Source: Chloracidobacterium validum
GTDB taxonomy: Bacteria > Acidobacteriota > Blastocatellia > Chloracidobacteriales > Chloracidobacteriaceae
DNA: 64,000 nucleotides
Assembly: GCF_018304825.1 (NCBI RefSeq)
Contig: NZ_CP072648.1
Location: forward strand, 231,501-295,500
Direction of reading: 5' to 3'
Part shown: positions 43,864 to 52,903 of the stretch, one piece after another
How positions within the stretch are numbered: the first letter of the stretch is position 1
Layout of the letters: every line of letters starts with the position of its first letter
Made by a program: the position numbers and the translations under genes
Notes under the pieces: generated by a model
The model's database searches: none
Seen by the model: the letters and a program-made list of their open reading frames with translations, nothing else
Told to the model about the DNA's origin: nothing

Positions 43864-44973
43864 GTGAGGCGAAATCTCGGCATGAAGCAGCTACCGTTCT
43901 CGGTCAGTGTCGTCATTCCCACGTACGAAGGCCAAGCGTTGCTGGCGCGGTTTCTGCCCTCGGTGATCGTCGCGCTCCAGAACTACACGGCGGCAACCGG
44001 CGCGCCGGTTGAAATCCTCGTGGTGGATGATGGTAGCCAGGACGCGACGGTGGGCTGGCTGGCTGCCCAAGCCTTTGCTTTCGTGCGGGTTTTGCCGCAG
44101 CCGGTCAATCAGGGCTTTGCTCCGACGTGCAATGTCGGTTTCGCCGCGGCGCGGCATGACCTGATCTGGTTGCTCAACAATGACATCGAAGTGACACCCC
44201 AGGCGCTCTTTCCCCTCGTCGGCCACTTCACAACGCCGACAGTGTTTGCCGTTTCCTCGCGCGCGCTGCGTCTGGGGAGCGATGCGATTGACGGCGCCGG
44301 ACGCCTGGGACGCTGTGTTCGCGGCTACTGGAAGGTCTTTGAAGGATACGACGTACTGATGCAGCAGATGCCGGCCGAGGCCGTCCTGCCGACGATGACG
44401 GCCAGCGGTGGCTACAGCTTGTTTGACGCGGCCAAGCTGCGCGAGCTTGGCGGCTTTGATGAGCTGCTCGCGCCGTTTTACTGGGAAGATGTCGAGTTAT
44501 GTTACCGCGCCTGGAAACGGGGCTGGGAAGTCCGCTACGAGCCGCGCAGTCTGGTGTTTCACCAATCGAGCGCCACCATCAAGGCGCGCTTCACGGCGCA
44601 GACGGTCAACGTGGTGGCTACGCGCAACCGCTTGCTCATGCACTGGATTCATCTCCATGACGCGCGCTGGTGGCTGGCGCATCTCGCCATGACGGCATTG
44701 CTGGTGCTGGGGGATCTGGTCGCGCGGCGCGGCTACCGCGAGGCTTTTCAGCAGGCGTACAAGCATCGGCAGCAGGTGCTCCAACGCCGAAAACAGGAAA
44801 AAGCGCGCCGCCAACGAACTGATCGTGAACTTGCCGCCATCTTTGCGGCGGTACGCCGTCGGCCTTACGTCAGAACATTCCGCAACCCGCAGGAAGAAGC
44901 CTTGTTTCGTGCCGCGCAGGCGTGGGATTCAAGCCTCGGCGAGGCATTGACGAATGATGAACCGACAGCATGA
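43864..44973 (+). CDS. Family 2 glycosyltransferase
   Basis: 369 residues from GTG (43864); the ATG at 43882 is equally likely. GT-A fold: SVVIPTYEGQ (about 15-24), ILVVDDGSQDAT (about 51-62), NQGFAPTCNVGFAAA (about 82-96) and the metal-binding DxD-like LLNNDIEVTP (about 103-112). The acceptor block APFYWEDVELCYRAWKRGWEV is that of rhamnosyltransferase-like members. A membrane-associated helix (LAHLAMTALLVLGDLV) follows at about 275-290, then a basic helical tail. Inferred role: cell-surface polysaccharide synthesis. Overlaps the convergent regulator gene by 45 bp. Confidence 0.88.
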   Translation: MRRNLGMKQLPFSVSVVIPTYEGQALLARFLPSVIVALQNYTAATGAPVEILVVDDGSQDATVGWLAAQAFAFVRVLPQPVNQGFAPTCNVGFAAARHDLIWLLNNDIEVTPQALFPLVGHFTTPTVFAVSSRALRLGSDAIDGAGRLGRCVRGYWKVFEGYDVLMQQMPAEAVLPTMTASGGYSLFDAAKLRELGGFDELLAPFYWEDVELCYRAWKRGWEVRYEPRSLVFHQSSATIKARFTAQTVNVVATRNRLLMHWIHLHDARWWLAHLAMTALLVLGDLVARRGYREAFQQAYKHRQQVLQRRKQEKARRQRTDRELAAIFAAVRRRPYVRTFRNPQEEALFRAAQAWDSSLGEALTNDEPTA

Positions 44974-45576
44974 CGCGCCTTCTGACAGGGCGCACTGGCG
45001 GGTCACTTCGGCGTCGAGCGACTCGGAAGCAATGACACAATCGCCATCGCACACCTCTGGGAAGTCGCGCGCAATCAGCAAGACCGGGCAGTGGTGCATG
45101 ACGACGATGTATTCTTCTGCCGATCCAGTTTCGACCCGAACGAGATAGCCCATTTCCTCGAAGGAGCGAGCAAATGCCTCGACTCGTTTTTTGAGCGGCT
45201 TCCCACTCAGGCGGGGCTTGATCCTGGCGGTAATCGTATCGGCGCGGCTGCGCAGAATGGACGTGACGACTTCGCGGCCAAAGCGCTGTTCGATTTGCTG
45301 GAGAATCTCGACGCTCAACACGTCATAGGCCTGGGGAAACAGTTCGTCGGCGCGTCTGGTCAAGCGGTAAAGGTGCACCGGGCGTCCGCGCTCACGCCGC
45401 TGGATCGTGGATTCAACCAAACCATCCCGGTCGAGCACTTCAAGGTAGCGCCGAACATTGACGCCGGACGTGGAAAGTTCGGTTGCCAAGTCCTCAACGC
45501 TCAGGGGCGCGCGCGTTTTGAGTAGAAAAACGATTTTTTCGCGCGTATCTTTTCCGCTTATGGGGTTCGTTTTCAT
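44929..45576 (-). CDS. SufR-like DeoR/ArsR-type regulator with cysteine cluster
   Basis: 215 residues from the ATG at 45576. Residues 8-60 are a winged helix (REKIVFLLKTRAPLSVEDLA, VNVRRYLEVLDRDGLVE). The C-terminal half carries the layout known from the Fe-S regulator SufR: C163 (HHCPVLL), C176 and C180 (FPEVCDGDC), and C203/C204 before the terminal strand. SufR represses suf operons when Fe-S clusters are sufficient. No suf gene is in the window; it is divergent from hmgA, 104 bp apart, so it may regulate that gene or itself. A longer start at 45657 is possible. Confidence 0.8.
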   Translation of the reverse strand: MKTNPISGKDTREKIVFLLKTRAPLSVEDLATELSTSGVNVRRYLEVLDRDGLVESTIQRRERGRPVHLYRLTRRADELFPQAYDVLSVEILQQIEQRFGREVVTSILRSRADTITARIKPRLSGKPLKKRVEAFARSFEEMGYLVRVETGSAEEYIVVMHHCPVLLIARDFPEVCDGDCVIASESLDAEVTRQCALSEGASCCRFIIRQCLAEA

Positions 45577-45680
45577 GGCGGCATTTTGCCACACTTGCCC
45601 GCTCTGAGAAACCCTGCCCAACCCGGCCTGTCCGCCTGCGATGGTGGCAACCGGCAAACAAGCACCTGGAGTCTCGCCCG

Positions 45681-46763
45681 ATGTATCAAGCCAAGGGACA
45701 CATCACCAAACAAGCCCACGTTGACATTCCGGCCGGCACGTATGAAGAACAGCATGGACGTGAAGGCTTTTTCGGCCCGGTTTCCCACCTGTATCACCGT
45801 CATCCACCAACCGGTTGGACGCGCATTGAAGGGGATTGCCGCCCGCAGGCGTTCCATGCCGACCGTGTGGAAACCACCGGCGACGCGCCAACCACATTGC
45901 TCGAAAATGCCGACGTGACCCTTGGCGTCGCCCGGCGACGTGGGACGCCACCCTACTTTGAACGCAATGCCGATGGCGATGAACTGTGGTTCACGCATCG
46001 CGGCGCCGGCGTCCTGGAAACCGATTACGGACAGTTACGCTTTGGCGTTGGCGACTATCTGGTGATTCCACGGGGCACCACCTACCGTTTTGCCTGCGCC
46101 GATGAATGCTTCTTTCTGGTCATTCAGAGTCTGGGCACGCGCCTGCGCCAGCCGGAGCGGGGCCTGCTGGGCCAGTATTCACTCTATGACGCGACAACCA
46201 TTCGAACCCCTGACCTGCTCGCCCTGACACGGACGGAAGGTGAATACGAAGTGCGTGTGCGGCGGGAAGGAAAGCTGACCCGCATCTTTTATCCCTTTCA
46301 TCCGCTCGATGTCGCTGGCTGGAAAGGCGATCTCTACCCGTGGGCGTTGAGCATCCATGATTTTTGCCCGGTGATGAGTCACCGGGCGCACCTGCCGCCG
46401 AGCGTGCATGTGACGCTGGTTGGGGAGGGTTTTGTCGTGTGCTCGTTCGTGCCGCGCCCGCTCGAAGAAACGCCCGGCGCGCAGCGGGTGCCCTTTTATC
46501 ACCGCAACATTGACTTTGACGAAGTGCTTTTCTACCACGCCGGAGATTTCTTCAGTCGTGACAACATCAGCGCCGGCATGGTGACGCTCCACCCGCACGG
46601 CGTTCATCACGGACCGCACCCCAAGGCGATTGAAAAGAGCTGGTCACCCGGCAAAACCCATACGGATGAGTATGCCGTGATGCTCGACACCCGCCGACCG
46701 CTCCACGCGACCGACGCCGCGCGCCAAGTTGAATGGAAGGAATACTACCTGTCCTGGCAATAA
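45681..46763 (+). CDS. hmgA: Homogentisate 1,2-dioxygenase-like cupin
   Basis: 360 residues, shorter than the roughly 430-residue classical enzymes but like the compact bacterial form. It opens the aromatic ring of homogentisate to maleylacetoacetate in tyrosine degradation, using Fe(II). Metal region: FYHRNIDFDEVLFYHAGDF (about 273-291) and HPHGVHHGP (about 305-313), giving His/Glu/His ligands; cupin strands include DELWFTHRGAGVLET and GDYLVIPRGTTYRF. CTGGAG lies 10 nt upstream of ATG. No hpd, fahA or maiA nearby. A related ring-opening dioxygenase is possible. Confidence 0.82.
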   Translation: MYQAKGHITKQAHVDIPAGTYEEQHGREGFFGPVSHLYHRHPPTGWTRIEGDCRPQAFHADRVETTGDAPTTLLENADVTLGVARRRGTPPYFERNADGDELWFTHRGAGVLETDYGQLRFGVGDYLVIPRGTTYRFACADECFFLVIQSLGTRLRQPERGLLGQYSLYDATTIRTPDLLALTRTEGEYEVRVRREGKLTRIFYPFHPLDVAGWKGDLYPWALSIHDFCPVMSHRAHLPPSVHVTLVGEGFVVCSFVPRPLEETPGAQRVPFYHRNIDFDEVLFYHAGDFFSRDNISAGMVTLHPHGVHHGPHPKAIEKSWSPGKTHTDEYAVMLDTRRPLHATDAARQVEWKEYYLSWQ

Positions 46764-46868
46764 ACCACGGCGCTGGTCACGCGAACGTTACATCCGCGAC
46801 CTAGCGTGCCGGTGGCCGCCACATTGTCTAGTTCTTGCTGATTCTGGCTGAAAGGAACTTTTTTTCCG

Positions 46869-47903
46869 GTGAGCGATTCTTCTTCGGCAGACTACGGTAT
46901 TGACGCCATCCGCGAGGCGCTCGAACGGCTCTATCCAGGCGCAGAACCAATCCACTTTGGCACGATCATGCGCTACAGCCTGGGTGGCCCAGACCCGCTC
47001 GATGGCATTTCTTTTTACGAACGCGCCACCCCGCTTCCGCATTGGCACTGTATTTCCTTCGGCATGAGTGAGCTATATGCCAAGACGCCCGGCAGTGATC
47101 CCAACCTGAGCGGCTGGGGCTTTGAGTTTACCTTTCGGTTGGCGCGCGCCGCTGGCGACACCAACCTTCCAACCTGGGTCATCCCGTTCCTGAACAATCT
47201 GGCTCGCTATGTCTTCAACTCCGGCAACCCGTTCCGCCCTGGCCATCACATGGACTTGCGCGACCCGCTGACGCCGGATGTCCCAACGACCTTGCTTTCG
47301 GCCATTGCCTTCGTGGACGACCCCGAACTCGCGCCCATTGAAACGCCGAACGGCCGCCTGCACTTTCTGCAAATCGTCGGACTCACCAGGGATGAACTAC
47401 AGGCCGTCAAGCGGTGGAACACACGCGGCGTGCTGGGACTGCTCGAAGAACGCTGTCCGCTGTGGATTACCGACCTGGAACGCGCTTCCATAACCGACCA
47501 AGCCGATGTCGTGGCGCGCATTCGGGATGGCATCGCCGCCGAGGGATCATCGTTGCAGGGGGAATATGTCGAAGTGGCCCGTTGGCGACTGGCCGACCCA
47601 CCCCGCCGAGAAGTTGAGATTGAACTCGACGCGGACGGGCTGCGTGACTTCGCCGAACTGTTCCCTGCGCGCCTGAAGTTTGACCGCGAGTTTCTCATCT
47701 GGGGCGCCAAGCAGACGCTTGTCTTTCGCCCGGCAACCACCGCCGGTTTCCAGGATGCCGGAAGTGGGGTGCTCGTTTTGGACATCACGCCCGACCTGAT
47801 TGACCAGTTGGCGCAGGCGCTCCGTCCCACGCCTGCCACCCACCGTTTCAATATCGGTGGCGAGGTCGTCGTGACGGTGGTGCCGACCGAAGATGCCGGG
47901 TGA
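46869..47903 (+). CDS. Suppressor-of-fused (SUFU) domain protein
   Basis: 344 residues, GTG start. The N-terminal 180 residues match bacterial SUFU domains: ALERLYPGAEPIHFGTIMRY, LDGISFYERATPLPHWHCISFGMSELY, LSGWGFEFTFRLAR and LPTWVIPFLNNLARYVF, then GHHMDL and LHFLQIVGLTRDEL. The C-terminal 130 residues are a separate acidic alpha/beta region. In eukaryotes SUFU represses Gli factors; bacterial homologues occur alone or as immunity proteins in toxin loci. No toxin is adjacent. Overlaps murI by 11 bp. Function in bacteria unknown. Confidence 0.87.
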   Translation: MSDSSSADYGIDAIREALERLYPGAEPIHFGTIMRYSLGGPDPLDGISFYERATPLPHWHCISFGMSELYAKTPGSDPNLSGWGFEFTFRLARAAGDTNLPTWVIPFLNNLARYVFNSGNPFRPGHHMDLRDPLTPDVPTTLLSAIAFVDDPELAPIETPNGRLHFLQIVGLTRDELQAVKRWNTRGVLGLLEERCPLWITDLERASITDQADVVARIRDGIAAEGSSLQGEYVEVARWRLADPPRREVEIELDADGLRDFAELFPARLKFDREFLIWGAKQTLVFRPATTAGFQDAGSGVLVLDITPDLIDQLAQALRPTPATHRFNIGGEVVVTVVPTEDAG

Positions 47904-48702
47904 CGCGCGCCCGATAGGGATTTTCGATTCTGGCGTTGGTGGGCTGACGGTGTACCGCGCGCTCCGCGCTCGGCTGCCCCAGGAATCATTCATTTACCTG
48001 GGGGACACGGCGCGCATTCCCTACGGTACGCGCTCGCCGGAAACCATCCGCCGGTATGCCCGCGAAGATGCGGCTTTTCTGCTCGCCTGCGGCGTCAAGC
48101 TCATTGTCGTGGCCTGTAATACGGCATCCTCCCTGGCGCTGGCGCAGCTCCAGGCTGAAGCGCCGGTGCCCGTCATCGGGATGATTGAGCCAGGCGCGCA
48201 GCAGGCGGCCGCCACGACCCGCACGCGCCGGGTCGGCGTGATCGGGACTGAAGCGACCGTTGCCAGTGCCGCTTATCCGCTGGCCATTCACCGGATCGCG
48301 CCTGAAATCGAGGTGGTGGCCCAGTGTTGTCCGTTGTTTGTGCCACTGGTTGAGGAAGGGTGGGCCGCCCATCCGGTGACCGCAACCGTGGCGGCTGAGT
48401 ACCTTGCGCCGCTGCGGCAGTCCGGCGTGGACACGCTGGTGCTGGGTTGCACGCACTATCCCTTGCTGGCCGAGGTCATCCAGCCGGTGATGGGGGATGC
48501 CGTGACGCTTGTGGATTCTGGGTCCTGTGCGGCTCAAGAGGTTGCGACCGTCCTCAGCCGGCGCGGTTGCCTTGCGCCACCCACCGCCACGCCCTGGACT
48601 CGCTTTTGTGTCACCGACGCCGGCGACCGCTTTCGTCGCGTTGCCGAACTCTGCCTTCAGGAAACGCTCCCTACGCTAGAAAGCGTGCGCGTCGAAACCT
48701 AG
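47893..48702 (+). CDS. murI: Glutamate racemase
   Basis: 269 residues. It makes D-glutamate for peptidoglycan by two-base proton transfer. Catalytic C75 (VVACNTASS) and C186 (LGCTHYPLL), with D12 and S13 in GIFDSGVGGLTV; YLGDTARIPYG is also conserved. ATG at 47893 overlaps the SUFU gene end, so the two are probably co-expressed. Ends 18 bp from convergent meaB. Confidence 0.94.
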   Translation: MPGDARPIGIFDSGVGGLTVYRALRARLPQESFIYLGDTARIPYGTRSPETIRRYAREDAAFLLACGVKLIVVACNTASSLALAQLQAEAPVPVIGMIEPGAQQAAATTRTRRVGVIGTEATVASAAYPLAIHRIAPEIEVVAQCCPLFVPLVEEGWAAHPVTATVAAEYLAPLRQSGVDTLVLGCTHYPLLAEVIQPVMGDAVTLVDSGSCAAQEVATVLSRRGCLAPPTATPWTRFCVTDAGDRFRRVAELCLQETLPTLESVRVET

Positions 48703-48719
48703 ACGCCGGCCCCCGGCGG

Positions 48720-49694
48720 TTACTTCAGCACCCGCTGGACGACATAATCCGCCAGTGTGTAGGGGTCGAGTTCGCGGTTGGCAATGCGCGCGACGGCGTC
48801 CTTGAGCAGTCCGTCGCCAAGGACACGTTGCCAGGCATGGCGCAAAAGCTGGTCACGGATGAGTTCAACGAGGCGCTGCTCCAAAATCTGCTGGCGTCGC
48901 CTGGCACGGGCGTCGGGATGCTGGGCGACAAACGTCAGGTAGCTATCCAGAGCTTCGGCTAGGGCTTCGAGACCGACCGGCGGCGTCGCTGTCGCAATGG
49001 TGCGCACGATGGGCGGATGCCAGCCGTCAGGGCGGACGGCAAGTTCGAGCAGCGCTTCGAGTTCCAGTTGTGTCCGCTCAACGCCGTCGCGGTCGGCCTT
49101 GTTGATGACAAAGACATCGCCAATCTCCATGATGCCGGCCTTGATGGATTGCACGTCGTCGCCCATCCCCGGCACGACGACAACCGCCGTGACATCGGCC
49201 GTCTTGACAATGTCCACTTCGTCTTGTCCGACACCGACGGTTTCAACGATGACGACATCGTAGCCGGCGGCATCCAGCAAAAGCACGGCTTCGGTCGTTG
49301 CCCGCGCCAGTCCGCCCAGGTTGCCGCGGGTTGCCATGCTGCGAATGAACACCCTGGGGTGGGTGGCGAGCTTGGGCATGCGAATGCGGTCGCCCAGGAT
49401 CGCGCCTCCGGAAAACGGACTCGACGGGTCCACGGCGACGATGCCGACGCGCTGGCCACGGTCCACATAGACTTGCGCCAGCTTGTCGGTCAGTGAGCTT
49501 TTTCCGGCCCCCGGTGCGCCGGTCAGACCGATGACGCGCGCCCGTCCCGTGTGTGGGAACATGCGCTTGAGAAGGTCGGTCGCTTCGGGAGCGTTATTTT
49601 CGACCAGCGAGATGCCGCGCGCGATGGCGCGTGGATGACCGGCCAGGATGGCATCGGCAAGTGTGGTGGCAGTGTGCGGAGCGGCGTTGGGCAT
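48720..49694 (-). CDS. meaB: MeaB/ArgK-type GTPase (methylmalonyl-CoA mutase chaperone)
   Basis: 324 residues. G3E-family GTPase that guards and reloads adenosylcobalamin in methylmalonyl-CoA or related mutases. Walker A GAPGAGKS (59-66), VAVDPSSPFSGGAILGDRIRM (about 85-105), the switch region RSMATRGNLGGL, VETVGVGQDE and the base motif NKAD. No mutase gene is within the window. Together with the CarH-like regulator it indicates that the cell uses adenosylcobalamin. 33 bp downstream of the TMTC-like gene. Confidence 0.92.
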   Translation of the reverse strand: MPNAAPHTATTLADAILAGHPRAIARGISLVENNAPEATDLLKRMFPHTGRARVIGLTGAPGAGKSSLTDKLAQVYVDRGQRVGIVAVDPSSPFSGGAILGDRIRMPKLATHPRVFIRSMATRGNLGGLARATTEAVLLLDAAGYDVVIVETVGVGQDEVDIVKTADVTAVVVVPGMGDDVQSIKAGIMEIGDVFVINKADRDGVERTQLELEALLELAVRPDGWHPPIVRTIATATPPVGLEALAEALDSYLTFVAQHPDARARRRQQILEQRLVELIRDQLLRHAWQRVLGDGLLKDAVARIANRELDPYTLADYVVQRVLK

Positions 49695-49727
49695 ACCGGT
49701 ACAAAGTGCCTCAGGTGAGGAAAGGGG

Positions 49728-51653
49728 TTAGCGGCGGTTGGCGAGTTGCGCCAGTTTATGTTCGGCTTCCTGGCGCGCCGCCGCATCAGAATCAACCTCC
49801 ACTACTTTACGATAGCAGCGCCGGGCCGTCTCTATGTTCCCCGCCGCAACGTAGAGATCGCCCAGCGCCATCCACCACCTCGGCTGGGTCGGGAACTGCT
49901 GTAAGGCCACGCCATAGTGATGAATGGCTTCCGGCAAGCGTCCCTGACGACGGCGGATGACAGCGAGTTGGGCATGGAGCTTGCCGTCGGCTGGGGCCAG
50001 TCCAAGCGCCGCCTCAAACTCGGCCGCGGCTTCATCTGTCCGTCCGGCTTCAAACAGCAGAATGCCGAACAGCTCACGGTAGGGCATCCAGACTGGGTCG
50101 AGTCTCGCGGCCATCCGGGCGGCAGCCAGCGCCGCCGGCGAGTCGCCTTTCGCCAAGTAGGCTTTGGCAAGCACGGCGTGCGTTTCGGCCAGCGGCAGAA
50201 TGGCGCGGGCGCGGTCAAGCGCCCGAATGGCCTCGTCTGGGTGTCCGGCATTGAGTTGTTCCGTGCCATACGCCTGCCACAACCAGACACTCCGCTGATT
50301 GCCGACCGCCAAGGAGCGCGCCAAAACCGTCTGACTGTCACGGTAAAACCCGACTTCCTGCCGGGTTTGCCAGGCGAGACTGCCGATGAGCAGCGCCACC
50401 GCGCCGGCCAGCGCCCAGCGCCAGAGCGGGCGGGGCAGGGCCTGCCAGCCGACGCGGAAGCCGGCGGCAAGCGCCAAACCGTAACCCAGGCTCGGCAGGT
50501 ACATCACCCGTTCGGCAAAGACAAAGCCCAGCGGCCGGATGAAATGCGAAAACAGCGCGGCGCTCCCCAGAAGAAACAGCAATCCAACCCAGGCCGGGGA
50601 TCGGCGGCGGTAAGCCAGTCCTACGCCGGCGAGAAAAAACGCCAGTCCCAGGCCTGCGCTCCACAACCGCCGATCCCGCCAGTCAACGACCAGCGGCAGA
50701 CTGTCGAATGAATAGTCCACTTGCAGGGGAAACGGCCAGAGGTGCATCCCAACGTACTTCATCAGCAGCACCACCCCGGTTGCCCAGCGTTCGAGGAGTC
50801 CGGCGTAAGCCAGTGGGTTCATTGGAAAGTCAATCGGCGCGAGTGGAACGCCTGATTGAATCCGCTGGTGACAGAACCAGAACCCCAAGCTGGCCAGACC
50901 ACAGGCCACGCCGGTTCGCCAACCGGCGGCAACCAGCGCGCGCTGCCAAGGTACGGATGCTGTTTGGCCGTTTGCCCAGAGTATGAGCAGCCACAGGGGA
51001 AAAAACAGCACGGCCGATTCCTTGGCCAGCCAACCAACGAGCAGACACAGCCCGGCCCCGGCCGCGAGTAACCAGCGCTGCCCACCGGCGGTCGCGTCGG
51101 TCAGCGCCAACTTCGCTTCGGCAAGGGCAAACGCCAGCGCGCCGAGCGCGCCGAGCGCGGCCAGCAACTCCGCGCGTCCGACCAGCATGGCCACCGCCTC
51201 CGTATGCAGTGGGTGCGCCACGAAGCACAGCCCGGCCAAGCCGGCCATCACGGTATCTTGCAGCCAGACATACATCAGCCAGCAACCAAGCCAGGCGACC
51301 ACGATGTGCAGGCCGACGTTCACCGCATGCTGGGCGGCCGGCCCAGGCCCAAAACGACGCGCAACGAGTGCGTAGGAGGCTATGGTCAGCGGGCGGTAGT
51401 GGAAGTTGCGGTTGAGTTTTTCCGTGGCCTGGACATCTTGCCAGTAGTGTTTTTTGAATAATTGGCGCAAGTCGGTCGTGGCTGCGGCATTGGGGTTGTC
51501 GCGCACGATGCCAACGTCATCAACGACATAGCCGTGTTTGATGGTGTTGCCGAAGATCCACCACCCCAGGCCGCCAATCAGGCAACTCCAGATGAGCATC
51601 ATCTGAACCGGCGACCATGTCCAGGCAATGACAACCGGCTGGTGAGCGGGCAT
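49728..51653 (-). CDS. TMTC-like membrane glycosyltransferase with C-terminal TPRs
   Basis: 641 residues. About 11 membrane helices in residues 20-430, the GT-C type. The first loop has YVVDDVGIVRDNPNA with an acidic pair (DD, catalytic position in this superfamily), followed by YRPLTIASYAL, LHIVVAWLGCWLMY and HPLHTEAVAMLVGRAELLAAL, the block also found in eukaryotic TMTC O-mannosyltransferases. Residues 460-635 are TPRs (LNAGHPDEAIRALDRARAIL; LGDLYVAAGNIETARRCYRK). It probably transfers a sugar from a lipid donor to periplasmic protein; donor and acceptor unknown. It starts 2 bp after tsaD. Confidence 0.82.
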   Translation of the reverse strand: MPAHQPVVIAWTWSPVQMMLIWSCLIGGLGWWIFGNTIKHGYVVDDVGIVRDNPNAAATTDLRQLFKKHYWQDVQATEKLNRNFHYRPLTIASYALVARRFGPGPAAQHAVNVGLHIVVAWLGCWLMYVWLQDTVMAGLAGLCFVAHPLHTEAVAMLVGRAELLAALGALGALAFALAEAKLALTDATAGGQRWLLAAGAGLCLLVGWLAKESAVLFFPLWLLILWANGQTASVPWQRALVAAGWRTGVACGLASLGFWFCHQRIQSGVPLAPIDFPMNPLAYAGLLERWATGVVLLMKYVGMHLWPFPLQVDYSFDSLPLVVDWRDRRLWSAGLGLAFFLAGVGLAYRRRSPAWVGLLFLLGSAALFSHFIRPLGFVFAERVMYLPSLGYGLALAAGFRVGWQALPRPLWRWALAGAVALLIGSLAWQTRQEVGFYRDSQTVLARSLAVGNQRSVWLWQAYGTEQLNAGHPDEAIRALDRARAILPLAETHAVLAKAYLAKGDSPAALAAARMAARLDPVWMPYRELFGILLFEAGRTDEAAAEFEAALGLAPADGKLHAQLAVIRRRQGRLPEAIHHYGVALQQFPTQPRWWMALGDLYVAAGNIETARRCYRKVVEVDSDAAARQEAEHKLAQLANRR

Positions 51654-51655
51654 AA

Positions 51656-52744
51656 CTAAGCTCGGAAGTGACGGGAATGCTCGGCGGGAACCTGCCCAAG
51701 CCGTAACGAGGGCGCTGGTTCCAGCGACCAGTCGTGACGCTCGCCACGCGCGAGGCGGGCATAGCCGGCGGCAGCAATCATGGCGGCATTGTCGGTGGTG
51801 TACTTGGGGTGCGGAACTCGAATCTCAATGCCTTTCCGGTGGGCCAGGTCGGCCAGCGCCTGCCGCAGTCCCGTATTGCAGACCACCCCGCCGCCCGTCA
51901 CGACCAGGCGTGGATGATAGGCGTCAATGGCGCGTTCCAGGACGCCAACCAGCGTATTGACCACGGCGCGTTGGAAACTGGCCGCCAAATTGCGAATGCT
52001 GTCGGGGGCTTGCGCGGAAATGTCTTCTGGATGAATGCCTTCTGGCAGCGGCGCAACCTGGTGCTCGCGGATGTAACGCAACACGGCGGTTTTGAGACCG
52101 CTGAAAGAGAAGTCGTATGGCGCATCGGGAATGAGCGGCGGGCGATACACCAGCGGCGCGTGGTCGGGCTGTCCGGCGCGCGCCAACCGGTCGAGGATCG
52201 GTCCGCCGGGGTAGCCCAGCCCCAGCCGGCGGGCTGTTTTGTCATAGGCCTCACCCGCCGCGTCATCACGGGTGTGCCCGATCCGTTCATAGGCAAACGG
52301 CGCGGCAATGTGAAACAGGTCGGTATGTCCGCCAGAGACAATGAGCGCCAGCGCGGGGTAATCCCAAGCTCCATACTCAAAAGTGGTGGAGAACATGTGT
52401 CCTTCGATGTGATGGACGCCGACGAACGGCACGCCGAGCGTCAACGCCAGGGCCTTGGCGTACGACAACCCGACCAGCAAGGCGCCGACCAAGCCTGGCC
52501 CGTAGGTGACGGCAATCCCATCGAGTCCCCGAAAGCCATCGTCCAACGGCTCCACGGCACGGGCGACGACGTCCGCAATGGCGTCTAAGTGCTGCCGTGA
52601 AGCAATTTCTGGAACTACGCCCCCATAAGCCTGGTGTAATGTCATCTGGGAGGCAACGATGTTGGACAACGCGCTTCGTCCATCCACGACGACGGCCGCG
52701 GCGGTTTCATCACAGGAAGTTTCGATCCCCAGAACGGTGCGCAT
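51656..52744 (-). CDS. tsaD: tRNA N6-threonylcarbamoyladenosine transferase TsaD
   Basis: 362 residues from the ATG at 52744; the open frame to 53128 overlaps the divergent bacilliredoxin gene and is not TsaD. It transfers threonylcarbamoyl to A37 of ANN-decoding tRNAs. ASKHA fold with LGIETSCDETAAAVV (5-19), SRQHLDA, metal ligands H112 and H116 (HIEGH), LIVSGGHTDL, DDAAGEAYDKTARRLGLGYPGG and VTGGGVVCNTGL. TsaB and TsaE genes are not nearby. Confidence 0.95.
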   Translation of the reverse strand: MRTVLGIETSCDETAAAVVVDGRSALSNIVASQMTLHQAYGGVVPEIASRQHLDAIADVVARAVEPLDDGFRGLDGIAVTYGPGLVGALLVGLSYAKALALTLGVPFVGVHHIEGHMFSTTFEYGAWDYPALALIVSGGHTDLFHIAAPFAYERIGHTRDDAAGEAYDKTARRLGLGYPGGPILDRLARAGQPDHAPLVYRPPLIPDAPYDFSFSGLKTAVLRYIREHQVAPLPEGIHPEDISAQAPDSIRNLAASFQRAVVNTLVGVLERAIDAYHPRLVVTGGGVVCNTGLRQALADLAHRKGIEIRVPHPKYTTDNAAMIAAAGYARLARGERHDWSLEPAPSLRLGQVPAEHSRHFRA

Positions 52745-52903
52745 GCTCGAAACGATACTAGGAATCAAAACGGCGGCACAAGGCGACGAAATTCCAATGG
52801 TCGTGCTAGGGTGAACGCATGACAGCATGCCGTCTGGCGCGCCCGGCTCGCTTTGCGTTGGCGCACTGACGTATGATTTTCTCCCGTGGAGGACTAACCC
52901 CCG

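Noticed and set aside
46869-47903. Polymorphic-toxin immunity locus
   Set aside because: SUFU proteins can be immunity proteins, but there is no toxin or secretion gene; the neighbour is murI.
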